DNA of 64,000 nt from Ferrovibrio sp. MS7 (GCF_038404985.1 NZ_JBBKBA010000001.1:834001-898000), one strand, 5' to 3'. Counted from the first letter of the stretch, positions 8,463-17,214 are shown. Numbers and translations are program-made. The notes: a model not told the origin generated them from the letters alone.

Positions 8463-9989
8463 ATGGATGTGTACGAGAAGCTGGAAGCCAAGCGGGCCTG
8501 GGCGCTGAAAGGCGGCAGCGGGTCCGAGAAGGCGGCGAAGATCCTGGCCGGCAAGCTGTTCGTGCGCGACCGCCTGGAGCGTTTCTTCGATGGCCCGTTC
8601 GAATTCGAGGACGGTCTCCTTGCTGGCGTGCAGAAGGGCGTGCCCGCCGATGCCGTGGTGACCGCCATCGGCCAGGTGAATGGCCGTCGCGTCGCGGTGA
8701 TCGCCAATGACTTCACCACCAAGGCCGGCACCTGGGGCTACCAGACCTTCCTCAAGATCACCCGCTTTCAGGAACTCGCCTTCAATCTCAAGCTGCCGCT
8801 GGTCTATCTGGTGGATTCCGCCGGAGCGCGCATCGACGAGCAGAAGCTGTGCTATCTCGGCCGTCGCGCCTGGGGCAATATCTTCTACAATCAGGTCAAG
8901 TTCTCCGGCGCCATCCCGCAGCTTTGCGTGCTGTTCGGCCCGTCGCCGGCCGGTGCCGCCTATGTGCCGGCCTTGTGCGACGCGGTGATCATGGTGGACA
9001 AGACCGCCACCGCCTATCTCGGCTCGCCGCGCATGGCGCGGATGGCGATCGGCGAGGATATCTCGGAAGAGGATCTCGGCGGCGCCCGCATGCATTGCAC
9101 GCTCTCGGGCCTCGGCGACATCCTGGTGCAAAGCGATGATGAAGCCATCGCGGTGGCCAAGCGCTACCTGGATTTCTTCCCCGCTTCCTGGACCGAGAAG
9201 CCGGCGCCCAAGGCCGATAGCGGCAAGGCCAATCCGGTGGATATCACCAAGATCATCCCGGTGAACCAGAACCAGCCCTATGACGTGAAGGAACTGATCG
9301 CGGCCCTGGCCGATGACGACAGCGTGCTGGAAATCAAGGCGCTGTTCGCCAAGGAGATGGTGACGTCCCTGGTGCGGCTTGGCGGCATGCCGGTCGGCAT
9401 CGTCGCCAATAATTCCAAGGTCAAGGGCGGCGTGCTGTTCAATGATTCGTCGGACAAGGCGGCGCGCTTCATCTGGATGTGCAACGCCTTCAACATCCCG
9501 CTGCTTTTCCTGCAGGATATCAGCGGCTACATGATCGGCTCGGCGGTGGAGAAGGCGGGTATCATCCGCCATGGCGCCAAGCTGCTTTCCGCCGTCTGCG
9601 AGGCCACCGTGCCGCGCATCTCGGTGATGGTACGCAAGGCGTATGGCGGCGGCTACCTGGCGATGTCCGGCGCGCCGACGCAGCCCGACGCGATGCTGGC
9701 TTTGCCCACCGCCATGCCGGCTCTGGTCGGCCCGGAGGCGGCGGTGAACGCGATGTATTTCAACCAGATCGCCGAATTGCCGGAAAAGGATCGCGCTGCC
9801 TTCATCATGAAGAAGCGCGAAGAATACGGCGCCGATATCGATGTCTATTCTGCCGCGGCCGATCCGCTGGCGGTGGAAGCGGTGGTCAATCCCAATGAAC
9901 TGCGCGACGAACTGATCCGCCGCTTCCGCGTGTATTCGCTCAAGAAGGCGGAAGCCTTCGAGAAGCGCAGTGCCGTGCATCCTGTGTAA
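8463..9989 (+). CDS. Acyl-CoA carboxylase carboxyltransferase (beta) subunit
   Basis: A 508-residue carboxyltransferase with two crotonase-like halves, of the propionyl-/methylcrotonyl-CoA carboxylase beta family. It moves CO2 from carboxybiotin to an acyl-CoA. Visible features are LVYLVDSAGARIDEQ and GPSPAGAAYVPALCD (acyl-CoA and oxyanion region of the N-half), and FLQDISGYMIGS with KAYGGGYLAMSG (biotin side of the C-half). AAGGAGACGCAAGT precedes ATG 8463. Together with the lyase-like gene it resembles methylcrotonyl- or geranyl-CoA carboxylase systems. The acyl substrate cannot be set from motifs alone. Confidence 0.9.
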   Translation: MDVYEKLEAKRAWALKGGSGSEKAAKILAGKLFVRDRLERFFDGPFEFEDGLLAGVQKGVPADAVVTAIGQVNGRRVAVIANDFTTKAGTWGYQTFLKITRFQELAFNLKLPLVYLVDSAGARIDEQKLCYLGRRAWGNIFYNQVKFSGAIPQLCVLFGPSPAGAAYVPALCDAVIMVDKTATAYLGSPRMARMAIGEDISEEDLGGARMHCTLSGLGDILVQSDDEAIAVAKRYLDFFPASWTEKPAPKADSGKANPVDITKIIPVNQNQPYDVKELIAALADDDSVLEIKALFAKEMVTSLVRLGGMPVGIVANNSKVKGGVLFNDSSDKAARFIWMCNAFNIPLLFLQDISGYMIGSAVEKAGIIRHGAKLLSAVCEATVPRISVMVRKAYGGGYLAMSGAPTQPDAMLALPTAMPALVGPEAAVNAMYFNQIAELPEKDRAAFIMKKREEYGADIDVYSAAADPLAVEAVVNPNELRDELIRRFRVYSLKKAEAFEKRSAVHPV

Positions 9990-10009
9990 AATACGTAAGG
10001 ATTGTGACA

Positions 10010-10222
10010 ATGAAAAAAATCAGCTCTCCCATGGCCGGCACTGTCTGGAAGATCGTCAAGGCGGTCGGTGACGAGGTTGACTACGGCGATACCGTGGTGA
10101 TCCTGGAATCGATGAAGATGGAAATTCCGGTGGAAGCCGACAATCGCGGCAAGATCAGCCGCATCCTGGCCGAGGAAGGCCAGGTGGTGGATGAAGGCAC
10201 GCCGCTGATCGAGTTGGCCTGA
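10010..10222 (+). CDS. Free-standing biotin carboxyl carrier protein
   Basis: A 70-residue biotinyl domain and nothing else. The biotinylation site is ESMKMEIPVEA, with the Lys of MKM modified by biotin ligase. N- and C-terminal beta-strands (ISSPMAGTVWKI, EEGQVVDEGTPLIE) complete the hammerhead fold. ATG 10010 is better placed than GTG 10004 relative to AAGG at 9997-10000. In most catabolic acyl-CoA carboxylases this domain is fused to the biotin carboxylase; here it is separate, so the enzyme has three chains. Confidence 0.92.
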   Translation: MKKISSPMAGTVWKIVKAVGDEVDYGDTVVILESMKMEIPVEADNRGKISRILAEEGQVVDEGTPLIELA

Positions 10223-10258
10223 ATAGAGTAGGCTTGCGGCCGGTTGAAGGAGTACAGC

Positions 10259-11788
10259 ATGACCACCTCGGTATCGGATCACGTCGCCCGCAATGCCCGG
10301 AAATTTCCGGATCGCATCGCGCTGATCGACGAGGCCGGCGAGATCAGCTACCGCGATCTTGATGCCAATGCCACGCGGCTGGCGAATTACCTGCTGGCCC
10401 AGGGTATCGGCACCGGCGACAAGGTGGCGTTGCTGGCGAAGTCGTCGATCAACTGGGTGGTGGCCTATCTCGCAATTCTCAAGCTGCGCGCCACCTGCGT
10501 GCCGCTGAACTACCGTCTTACCCGCCAGGATATCGCCAACAACCTGGAAGACGCGGAATGCCGCTTTGTCATCACCACCGCCGATCTGCAGCGCTCGCAT
10601 CTGGCGGAGGCTGATGCGCTGCCCTATGCGCTGATCGACGACAGTGCCGGCGCGAACAGCCTCAAGGCGATACTATCCAGCCAGTCGGCGACTTTGCCCG
10701 ATATCCGGCCGCAGGACGACGACCTGCAGCTCATCATGTTCACCGGCGGCACCACTGGCCGTTCCAAGGGCGTGATGCACAAGAATGCCGGCGTTTTCTG
10801 GAATACCGTGCATGAAAGCCTGGATACCGGCATGCATGAATTCGACAACACCATCCTGGCGACGCCGCTGCACCATGCCGCCGCGCTGAATTGCTGGCTG
10901 CTGCCACATCTCTATCTCGGCGCGCGGGCCACGATCATGACCGAATACAGCGCCGAGAAGATGGTGGACATGATTCACCGCCACAAGGTGACGAACGGCT
11001 TCGCGCCGCCTTCGGTGGCGCGCGAGATGTGCCTGGCCGCGGAATCGGCGCCGGAAAAGCTGGCCAGCTTCAAGCGCTGGTATGTCGGCGGCGGCATCCT
11101 CTCGGCCAAGGACCGCGACCGCATGCATGCCTTGGTGCCGGGTGTGCGCATCTATTACCAGTATGGCCTCACCGAAGCCGGCGTGATCGTTACTGTGCTG
11201 AAGGAAGAGGATTACGCCACCGCGCCCGATTCCATCGGCCGGCCATTCATCAATTTCGAGGTCAAGATCGCGCGCGATGACTTGAGCGACGCCGATATCG
11301 GCGAAGAGGGTGAAATCCTGGTGCGCGGTCCCTCGGTGATGGCGGGCTATTTCAAGCGCCCCGATGCCACGGCGGCGGCCTTCCATGATGGCTGGCTGCG
11401 CACTGGCGACATGGGGGTGATGGATGCCAATGGCTATGTCTTTTTCAAGGACCGCCTGAAGGACATGGTCAAGACCGGCGGCCTCAATGTCTATTCGCAG
11501 GAGGTCGAGCGCATCCTGCAGAAGCATCCGGCGATTCGCGAGGTCGGCATCATCGGCCTGCCGAGCGAGAAATGGGGCGAGGAAGTGACCGCCATCGTCG
11601 TGCTGCGCGATGGCCATCAGGCGGCGCCGGACGAGATCATTGCCTTCGCCAAGGCCAACATGGCCAGCTACAAGGCGCCGAAGCGCGTGATCCTGATCCC
11701 CTATGCCGATATGCCGATCAACTATTCCGGCAAGATCATCAAGCGCGAATTGCGCGACCGTATCGCTGCCATGGTGGAGGCCGCCTGA
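10259..11788 (+). CDS. AMP-forming acyl-CoA ligase
   Basis: A 509-residue ANL-superfamily enzyme that activates a carboxylic acid with ATP and CoA. The phosphate-binding motif is FTGGTTGRSKGVMHKN. Later motifs are YYQYGLTEAG, RTGDMG and FKDRLKDMVKTGGLNVYS, and the catalytic Lys lies in NYSGKIIKREL near the C-terminus. AAGGAG precedes ATG 10259. The stop overlaps the following SDR start. Placed downstream of transporter and carboxylase genes, it should make the acyl-CoA that enters the pathway. Confidence 0.9.
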   Translation: MTTSVSDHVARNARKFPDRIALIDEAGEISYRDLDANATRLANYLLAQGIGTGDKVALLAKSSINWVVAYLAILKLRATCVPLNYRLTRQDIANNLEDAECRFVITTADLQRSHLAEADALPYALIDDSAGANSLKAILSSQSATLPDIRPQDDDLQLIMFTGGTTGRSKGVMHKNAGVFWNTVHESLDTGMHEFDNTILATPLHHAAALNCWLLPHLYLGARATIMTEYSAEKMVDMIHRHKVTNGFAPPSVAREMCLAAESAPEKLASFKRWYVGGGILSAKDRDRMHALVPGVRIYYQYGLTEAGVIVTVLKEEDYATAPDSIGRPFINFEVKIARDDLSDADIGEEGEILVRGPSVMAGYFKRPDATAAAFHDGWLRTGDMGVMDANGYVFFKDRLKDMVKTGGLNVYSQEVERILQKHPAIREVGIIGLPSEKWGEEVTAIVVLRDGHQAAPDEIIAFAKANMASYKAPKRVILIPYADMPINYSGKIIKRELRDRIAAMVEAA

Positions 11789-12543
11789 TGCGCCTGGATT
11801 ACAGCGGCAAGGTGGTGGTGGTAACGGGCGCAGGCCAAGGCAATGGCGCGGCGATGGTGCGCGGCTTCGCCGCTGCCGGGGCTGCGGTGGCGGTGGTGGA
11901 CCGCAACCTGGGCAATGCCGAAGCCGTCGCCTCCGGTATCATCGCCGATGATGGCAAGGCCAAAGCCTATCAGGCCGATGTCGCCGATGCCGGGGCCTGC
12001 GCCGCGCTGGCGGCGAAAGTTGCCGCCGATCTCGGCCCGGCCGATGTACTGGTGAACAATGCCGGTATTCTGCTGCGCGGCCGGCTGGAGGAGATCGATC
12101 CGCTCGCCACCTGGCAGCAGACGCTGTCGGTCAATCTCGGCGGCGCCTTCAACATGTGCATCGCCTTCCTGGCGCAACTAAAAAGCCGGCGCGGCTGCAT
12201 TCTCAATGTCGGCTCGATCCAGTCTTTCGTCGCGACGCCGAATTCGGTCGCCTATACCGCCTCCAAGGGCGGCGTGGCACAGATGACCAAGGCCATGGCC
12301 TATGAATTCGCCGAGAACGGTATCCGCGTGAACGCGATTGCCCCCGGCGTCATCGCCACGCCGATGACCGAGGCGACGCGCGGCGATCCGGCCAAGCTTG
12401 GTGCGCTGCTGGCGCATGTGCCGATGCGCCGCTATGGCGAGGCCGAGGAATTGATCGGCCCGGCGCTTTTCCTCTGTTCATCCGCAGCATCCTACGTGAC
12501 AGGCACGATCCTGCCCGTGGATGGCGGCTATCTGGCCGCCTGA
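11788..12543 (+). CDS. Short-chain dehydrogenase/reductase
   Basis: A 251-residue classical SDR. The cofactor motif is TGAGQGNG, NNAG follows at about residue 87, and the catalytic Tyr and Lys are in YTASKGG with Ser in NVGSIQS before it. The C-terminal substrate loop and VDGGYLAA ending are typical. It starts at the ATG of the TGATG overlap with the ligase gene. The likely role is oxidation or reduction of a hydroxyacyl intermediate in the same pathway, probably with NAD(H) or NADP(H). Confidence 0.9.
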   Translation: MRLDYSGKVVVVTGAGQGNGAAMVRGFAAAGAAVAVVDRNLGNAEAVASGIIADDGKAKAYQADVADAGACAALAAKVAADLGPADVLVNNAGILLRGRLEEIDPLATWQQTLSVNLGGAFNMCIAFLAQLKSRRGCILNVGSIQSFVATPNSVAYTASKGGVAQMTKAMAYEFAENGIRVNAIAPGVIATPMTEATRGDPAKLGALLAHVPMRRYGEAEELIGPALFLCSSAASYVTGTILPVDGGYLAA

Positions 12544-12592
12544 CCGGCGATGCGGAACCGGGTGCATAGCCGCCTTGTTCTGCCTGCTATAG

Positions 12593-12612
12593 AAACAAAC
12601 GACCGTTTATCA
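12593..12612 (+). promoter_or_regulatory. Candidate repressor dyad upstream of second binding-protein gene
   Basis: AAACAAACGACCGTTTATC contains a 5-2-5 palindrome AAACG-AC-CGTTT at 12597-12608 and shares the AAACAAAC half with the 3845 operator. It lies about 140 bp before the next start codon. No convincing -35/-10 pair is visible here. A small hairpin GCTGCC-TCCG-GGCAGC follows at 12638-12653 in the leader. Confidence 0.4.
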
Positions 12613-12745
12613 AGTGATCAGCATGGTCTGTCACGCTGCTGCCTCCGGGCAGCGGTGCGGCGTGCCATGCCATTCGGGACAGGCGGTGCCTGGCCCTAAC
12701 AAAGCACCGGCAACAAGGCCGGGGCGACACAACAGCGAGGAGGAA

Positions 12746-13906
12746 ATGACCATGAAGATTATGATGCAGGGGCTTAAAGCCCTGACCGCGGCGGCGGCCT
12801 TGTGGTGTGCCGGCACGGCAGCACAGGCGCAGCCGATCACCATCGGCGCGGTTTATCCGATGACCGGTTCAGCCTCCTTCCTCGGTATCCCCGAGGATCG
12901 CGCGCTGCGCATGATCGTCGAGGAATGGAACAAGGCTGGTGGCCTTGGCGGCCGTGAGGTCAAGGTGATCGTCTACGACACCGAGGGCAATTCCTCCAAG
13001 ACGGTGCAGCAGCTCCGCCGGCTGGTCGAATCCGACAAGGTGGATGTGGTGTTCGGCCCCTCCAGTTCCGGTGAAAGCCTGGCGGCGATCCCGATCGCCA
13101 ACGAACTGGCGACACCAATGATCGCCCATGGCGGCACCGAGGCGATTGTCACGCCGCCGCTGAAATATGTGTTCAACTCGGTGCCGGTCGACCGCGTGGC
13201 GATTTCCCATGTGCTGAATTATGCCAAGACAAAGGGCATGAAAAAGATTGCCATGATGAGCGCGGCGGATGGCTATGGCCAGTCAGGCGCCCGCATCCTC
13301 AAGGAGATTGCCGGTAATTTCGGCCTCGATGTGGTGGCGATGGAGGAATTCAACCGCCAGGATCTCGATATCACCGCCCAGGTGCTGCGCGTGCAGCAGA
13401 AGTCGCCGGATGCGGTGATGGTGTGGAGCGCATTGCCAGGGCCGTCGGTGATCCTGAAGAATGCCCATGCTGTCGGCTTCAAGGCGCCAATCATCGTCGG
13501 CTATGGCGGCGCCTCGAACCAGCTTGTCGCCAATCTCGGCCCGGCGGCCGAGGGTGTCTATATCTCCTCCTTCCGCCTGCTGGTGCCAGATAGCCTGCCG
13601 GACAGCGATCCGTCCAAGCCGGTGGTCGACCGCCTGTATAAGAACTACAAGGCGAAATACGGCGAGGCGCCGGAGAATTTCGCCCAGCACAGCTTCGATG
13701 CGGCACTGATCCTGGAACAGGCCGTGAAGCAGATCAGCGGCAAGGTGACGCGCGACAACCTGCGGGACGCTATCGAAAAGGTGCAGGTCACCGGCGCCAA
13801 TGGCCAGTTCCGCTTCACGCCGGAGAATCACGGCGGCTTGAGCGTTGAATCGAAGCCGCTGATCATGCTGCGGCATGAACAGGGCAAGTGGAAGGTGGCG
13901 GAATAA
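12746..13906 (+). CDS. Second HAAT-family solute-binding protein
   Basis: A 386-residue periplasmic binding protein with a Sec signal ending in AQAQP, then ITIGAVYPMTGSASFLGIPE. It is paralogous to the protein at 3930 over its whole length; both share FGPSSSGES and EEFNRQD. ATG 12746 follows GCGAGGAGGAA; ATG 12752 is a nearby alternative. The open frame continues upstream to 12614, but that part is not protein-like. It has no permease of its own nearby, so it probably docks on the LivHMGF complex encoded at 5122-8430 and widens its substrate range. Confidence 0.9.
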   Translation: MTMKIMMQGLKALTAAAALWCAGTAAQAQPITIGAVYPMTGSASFLGIPEDRALRMIVEEWNKAGGLGGREVKVIVYDTEGNSSKTVQQLRRLVESDKVDVVFGPSSSGESLAAIPIANELATPMIAHGGTEAIVTPPLKYVFNSVPVDRVAISHVLNYAKTKGMKKIAMMSAADGYGQSGARILKEIAGNFGLDVVAMEEFNRQDLDITAQVLRVQQKSPDAVMVWSALPGPSVILKNAHAVGFKAPIIVGYGGASNQLVANLGPAAEGVYISSFRLLVPDSLPDSDPSKPVVDRLYKNYKAKYGEAPENFAQHSFDAALILEQAVKQISGKVTRDNLRDAIEKVQVTGANGQFRFTPENHGGLSVESKPLIMLRHEQGKWKVAE

Positions 13907-13926
13907 CCGCCAGGTCCGACCATACA

Positions 13927-13954
13927 GGCGCGGGCGGCGAAGGCTGCCCGCGCC
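13927..13954 (+). repeat. Intercistronic hairpin between binding protein and ligase
   Basis: A perfect 9-bp inverted repeat, GGCGCGGGC at 13927-13935 and GCCCGCGCC at 13946-13954. It has no T-run and lies in the 71-bp gap before the ligase gene. This is consistent with mRNA processing or stabilisation that keeps binding-protein expression above that of the downstream enzyme. Confidence 0.45.
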
Positions 13955-13977
13955 GCATTCCCGCGCAAAGGTGAACC

Positions 13978-15513
13978 ATGCTGAACATTCCGCAGAACAC
14001 GCTGCCCGATATATGGGCTTATCATGCCCGCACAGCGCCGCGCAAAACCGCCATCACCTGCGGCAGCGACAGCATCACCTGGGGCGAATTCGGCGCCCGC
14101 ATGAACCAGGTCTGCCATGCGCTGTCCGGCCTCGGCGTGCAGCGCGGCGAGCGCATCGCCTTCGTGATGTCGAATACCATCGAATATCTGGTGCTGCTCT
14201 GTGGCGCGATGAAATACGGCGCCTGCGTGGTGCCGATCAGCACCCTGCTGGCGCCGGAACAGATCGCCACGCTGGCGAATGATTCCGACAGCCGCTTCCT
14301 GTTCACCGATGCCGGCTTCATCGACGTGGTATCGGGTATCCGCGCCAGCCTGCAGCATGTCGACCGGGGCGGCGTCTTTTCCAGCCAGGGTGAAGGCGGC
14401 TGCCGCTCGATCCGCGATCTGCTCGAGAATGCCTCGCGGGATGAGCCGGGCATCGCGCTCATGCTCGATGACCTGATGAATATCAGCTATTCCTCGGGCA
14501 CCACCGGCCTGCCCAAGGGCGTGGTCTATTCCCATCGCGCCCGCGCCCATATGGGCATGACCTACGCCATCGCGATGAAGTTCGGCCCGACTTCGCGCAG
14601 CCTGCTGACCACGCCGATCTATTCCAACGGCACCTGGATCACGCTGTGGCCTGCGCTGCTTACCGGCGGCGAGGTGGTGATCATGCCGGCCTTCACGCCG
14701 CTTTCCTGCCTGGAGCTGATGCAGCAGCATCGCATCACCCATGCCTTCATGGTGCCGACCCAGTTCATCCGCCTGATGGCCGAGCCGCGCTTCGGCGATT
14801 TCGATCTCTCCAGCCTGCGCATGTGCCTCACCGCCGGTTCCAGCATGAGCGTGGAAGTGAAGCGCCAGGTTTTTGCCGCCTTCGGCCCTTGCCTGCATGA
14901 ACTCTATGGCTGCTCTGAAGGCGGCGCCACGATCATCACGCCGGAGGAATTGCAGCAGCGCATGGCTTCCGTCGGCCGCCCGACGCCGGGCTTCGATACC
15001 CGCATCCTGGGTGGCGACGACCGCGAAGTGGCGCGCGATGAACCAGGCGAAATCGCCTTCTATGGCGGCTGGATGATGCGCGGCTACCACAACAACCCGA
15101 AGCAGACCGAGGAAGCGACTTGGCGCGACGAGCATGGCCGCGAATTCATCCGCACCGGCGATATCGGCCGCATGGACGAAGATGGTTATCTCTATGTCGT
15201 CGATCGCAAGAAGGACATGATCATTTCCGGCGGCTTCAATGTCTTCCCTTCCGATATCGAGGCGATCCTGCAGCAATGTCCGGATGTGCTGGAAGCGACC
15301 GTGATCGGTGCACCGCATCCGGTCTGGGGCGAAACGCCGGTGGCCTTCGTCATCCCGCGTAATGCTGCCAAGGCAGAGGCCGGTAGCATTGCCGCCTGGG
15401 CGAATGAGCGGCTGGCCAAGACCCAGCGCCTTTCCCGCGTGGTGCTGATGGAGGAATTTCCGCGCAATGCGCTCGGCAAGGTGATGAAGCGCGATCTGAA
15501 GGCCGCTTTGTAA
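13978..15513 (+). CDS. Second AMP-forming acyl-CoA ligase
   Basis: A 511-residue ANL enzyme with the P-loop-like motif YSSGTTGLPKGVVYSH, then LYGCSEGG, IRTGDIGRMDEDGYLY and DRKKDMIISGGFNVFPS, and the catalytic Lys in ALGKVMKRDL. It is distinct from the ligase at 10259 and is closer to long/medium-chain fatty-acyl-CoA synthetases in motif wording. It follows the second binding protein in the same direction, so the pair may form an import-and-activate unit for a second acid that feeds the same carboxylation route. Confidence 0.88.
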   Translation: MLNIPQNTLPDIWAYHARTAPRKTAITCGSDSITWGEFGARMNQVCHALSGLGVQRGERIAFVMSNTIEYLVLLCGAMKYGACVVPISTLLAPEQIATLANDSDSRFLFTDAGFIDVVSGIRASLQHVDRGGVFSSQGEGGCRSIRDLLENASRDEPGIALMLDDLMNISYSSGTTGLPKGVVYSHRARAHMGMTYAIAMKFGPTSRSLLTTPIYSNGTWITLWPALLTGGEVVIMPAFTPLSCLELMQQHRITHAFMVPTQFIRLMAEPRFGDFDLSSLRMCLTAGSSMSVEVKRQVFAAFGPCLHELYGCSEGGATIITPEELQQRMASVGRPTPGFDTRILGGDDREVARDEPGEIAFYGGWMMRGYHNNPKQTEEATWRDEHGREFIRTGDIGRMDEDGYLYVVDRKKDMIISGGFNVFPSDIEAILQQCPDVLEATVIGAPHPVWGETPVAFVIPRNAAKAEAGSIAAWANERLAKTQRLSRVVLMEEFPRNALGKVMKRDLKAAL

Positions 15514-15524
15514 ACGCGCAGGCT

Positions 15525-15794
15525 TCAGGCGGCGGCTTCCTTTGCTGGCGCCGTCATCGCTTCGATCAGGCCGATAGCCTCCGCCGTGCTCACCACTTCG
15601 GCGTATTTATAGGCCATGTCGAACAGGTTGACCGCATGCAGCATCGGCGCACGGTCGTAGCAGCCATCATGCGGCACGATGACTTTTTAGTCATGGGCAT
15701 AGCCGTCGATTATCGACGCACGGATGCAGCCGCCGGCCGTCTGGTAATGCGCCAGGGTTTCAGCCGGGATATAGCCGTCCCACGGATTTGACAT
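15525..15794 (-). pseudogene. Remnant of an isochorismatase-like cysteine hydrolase (internal deletion plus stop)
   Basis: Read on the minus strand from ATG 15794, which is preceded by AAGGAG, the frame gives 89 residues interrupted by one TAA at 15687-15689 (codon 36, where the family commonly has an aromatic residue). The start, SNPWDGYIPAETLAHY, looks like the N-terminal arm of this hydrolase family. The next segment, GGCIRASIIDGYAHD, is the active-site Cys region that normally lies far downstream. After the stop, KVIVPHDGCYDR and HAVNLFDMAYKYAEV match the C-terminal end. Roughly 130 residues of the core therefore appear to be missing at the join near residues 21-23. The gene is convergent to the ligase, 11 bp from its stop. 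The call rests on family recall, not a search. Confidence 0.7.
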
Positions 15795-15864
15795 CGCGCT
15801 TCTCCTTTGCCGTTTGGCAGCCGCGACACAGCAAGCTTGGCTAAATCGTTGATATTCCGCCAAA

Positions 15865-15899
15865 GAAAATAATATTCTGTTGAGTAGAATTTATATTTC
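15865..15899. promoter_or_regulatory. AT-rich dyad in the divergent control region
   Basis: A 35-bp imperfect palindrome with outer arms GAAAAT and ATTTC and inner perfect arms ATTCT (15874-15878) and AGAAT (15886-15890); about 10 of 14 arm positions pair. It is the most AT-rich patch in this part of the window and lies between the divergent hydrolase remnant and the response regulator gene. A regulator site or promoter is likely. Confidence 0.4.
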
Positions 15900-15923
15900 T
15901 GGACGAGGTGGAAGCCGTCGGGT

Positions 15924-15945
15924 CATACATAGGTATGGGTGCCCC
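15924..15945. promoter_or_regulatory. CATAC-N4-GTATG dyad, copy 1
   Basis: CATAC-ATAG-GTATG at 15924-15937 is a perfect 5-4-5 palindrome, followed by GGTGCCCC. The block from ATAC to CCCC matches 17 of 21 bases of the block at 16681-16701. It lies about 80 bp before the response-regulator start. Likely a binding site for a LuxR/FixJ-type regulator, possibly this one (autoregulation). Confidence 0.5.
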
Positions 15946-16013
15946 TGAAAGTGGTACTTTCCCGCATCTTCCTGGTGTAGCGTCGTTGCAGACGTTGCTG
16001 GCGGGGGTGCGCC

Positions 16014-16634
16014 ATGGCGAATGCCATAGTCCATATCATTGAAGACGATGCTTCGCTGCGCGAGGCGATTGGCAGCCTGATGCGCTCGGTCGGGCTGGAG
16101 GCAAGGGCCTATGGCAGCGTGCAGTCCTTCCTGCAGGGCCGGCATGACGATGCGCCGGGCTGCCTGCTGCTGGATGTGCGCCTGCCGGGCATGAGCGGCC
16201 TGGATTTCCAGGCCGCGCTCGCCGAGCATGACGTGCATATGCCGGCCATTGTGATGACCGGCTATGGCGATATTCCGATGACGGTGCGTGCGATGAAGGC
16301 CGGCGCGGTGGATTTCCTCACCAAGCCGTTCCGTGAGCAGGACATGCTCGATGCCGTCACCACCGCGATCGAGCGTGACCGCCGCCGCCGTGCCGGTTCG
16401 GAAGGCAGCGCGGCGCTGAAGGCGCGCTACGACAGTTTAAGCCAGCGCGAACGCCAGGTCATGGCCCTGGTCACGGCGGGCAAGATGAACAAGCAGGTGG
16501 CCGGGGATCTGGGCTTGAGCGAAATCACGGTGAAGATCCACCGCGGCTCGGTGATGCGCAAGATGGCGGCCAAGAGCCTGGCCGACCTGGTGCGCATGGC
16601 GGAAGCGCTGAATCCCCTGCTTCAGGCGCACTGA
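16014..16634 (+). CDS. FixJ/NarL-type two-component response regulator
   Basis: A 206-residue regulator. The receiver domain spans about residues 1-120, with acidic pair EDD near the start, the phospho-acceptor Asp in [12 protein letters not shown], Thr in MTGYGD and Lys in LTKPF. A LuxR-type HTH covers about 138-200 (LSQREREVM-like start, then [18 protein letters not shown]). It binds DNA when phosphorylated, presumably by the kinase at 17215. ATG 16014 is the only sensible start. It is part of a three-gene signalling cluster with a lone receiver and the kinase. Confidence 0.92.
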   Translation: MANAIVHIIEDDASLREAIGSLMRSVGLEARAYGSVQSFLQGRHDDAPGCLLLDVRLPGMSGLDFQAALAEHDVHMPAIVMTGYGDIPMTVRAMKAGAVDFLTKPFREQDMLDAVTTAIERDRRRRAGSEGSAALKARYDSLSQRERQVMALVTAGKMNKQVAGDLGLSEITVKIHRGSVMRKMAAKSLADLVRMAEALNPLLQAH

Positions 16635-16679
16635 CTGCGCGGCAGGCGGCGACGACAGGGCCATTATTTTCCGCTGATA

Positions 16680-16701
16680 TATACTTGCGTATGAGTGCCC
16701 C
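16680..16701. promoter_or_regulatory. CATAC-N4-GTATG dyad, copy 2
   Basis: TATAC-TTGC-GTATG at 16680-16693 followed by AGTGCCCC, with the same spacing and downstream block as copy 1. It lies 75-96 bp upstream of the stand-alone receiver start. The adjacent CCGCTGATATATAC (reverse complement GTATATATCAGCGG) resembles GTATATCAGCGG at 19298-19309. Confidence 0.5.
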
Positions 16702-16775
16702 CCGGCAGACCCACCCCTATAGTCGGACAAAGCTTATTTACAGTATGCCAATGGGCGCCCTGTGCGACCCTGGGC

Positions 16776-17177
16776 ATGGAAAGTCGAGTCTGCCGCGTGC
16801 CTAGTCCAGCTTCCGCTCCGCTCCCGCAAATCGCCATCGTCGATGATGATGACTCCATGCGCCAGGCCTTGGTGGCGCTGATCCGCTCCTTCGGCTTTGC
16901 GGCCAGTGCCTATGGCTCGGCTGAGGAATTCCTCGCTGCCCCGGCTTTGCGGCAGGCCGATTGCCTGGTCACCGATATTCACATGCCGGGGCTTTCCGGC
17001 ATCGAGCTGAAGCGCAAGTTGACCGAGCGCGGCATTGCCTTGCCGGTTATTATGATCACGGCCCGGGCCGAAGCCGGGCTGGAAGAAAAGGCCATGGCCA
17101 GCGGCGCGCTGTTCGTCTTGCGCAAGCCGTTCGAGGCCGAGGTGCTGGTGAATTGCATCGAACAGGCGCTGGCCTAG
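16776..17177 (+). CDS. Stand-alone receiver (CheY-like) response regulator
   Basis: A 133-residue protein consisting of one receiver domain: DDDD acidic pocket, phospho-Asp in CLVTDIHMPGLSG, Thr in MITAR and Lys in VLRKPFEAE. It has no output domain. The start is uncertain: ATG 16776 is used here, GTG 16797 gives a shorter protein, and an upstream in-frame ATG at 16695 adds unlikely sequence. Lying between a FixJ-type regulator and a kinase, it could act as a phosphate sink, a phosphorelay intermediate or a kinase modulator. Confidence 0.85.
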   Translation: MESRVCRVPSPASAPLPQIAIVDDDDSMRQALVALIRSFGFAASAYGSAEEFLAAPALRQADCLVTDIHMPGLSGIELKRKLTERGIALPVIMITARAEAGLEEKAMASGALFVLRKPFEAEVLVNCIEQALA

Positions 17178-17214
17178 GCGTTACCCGCCGGGCCTGGTGC
17201 GATAATGGGGCGGC

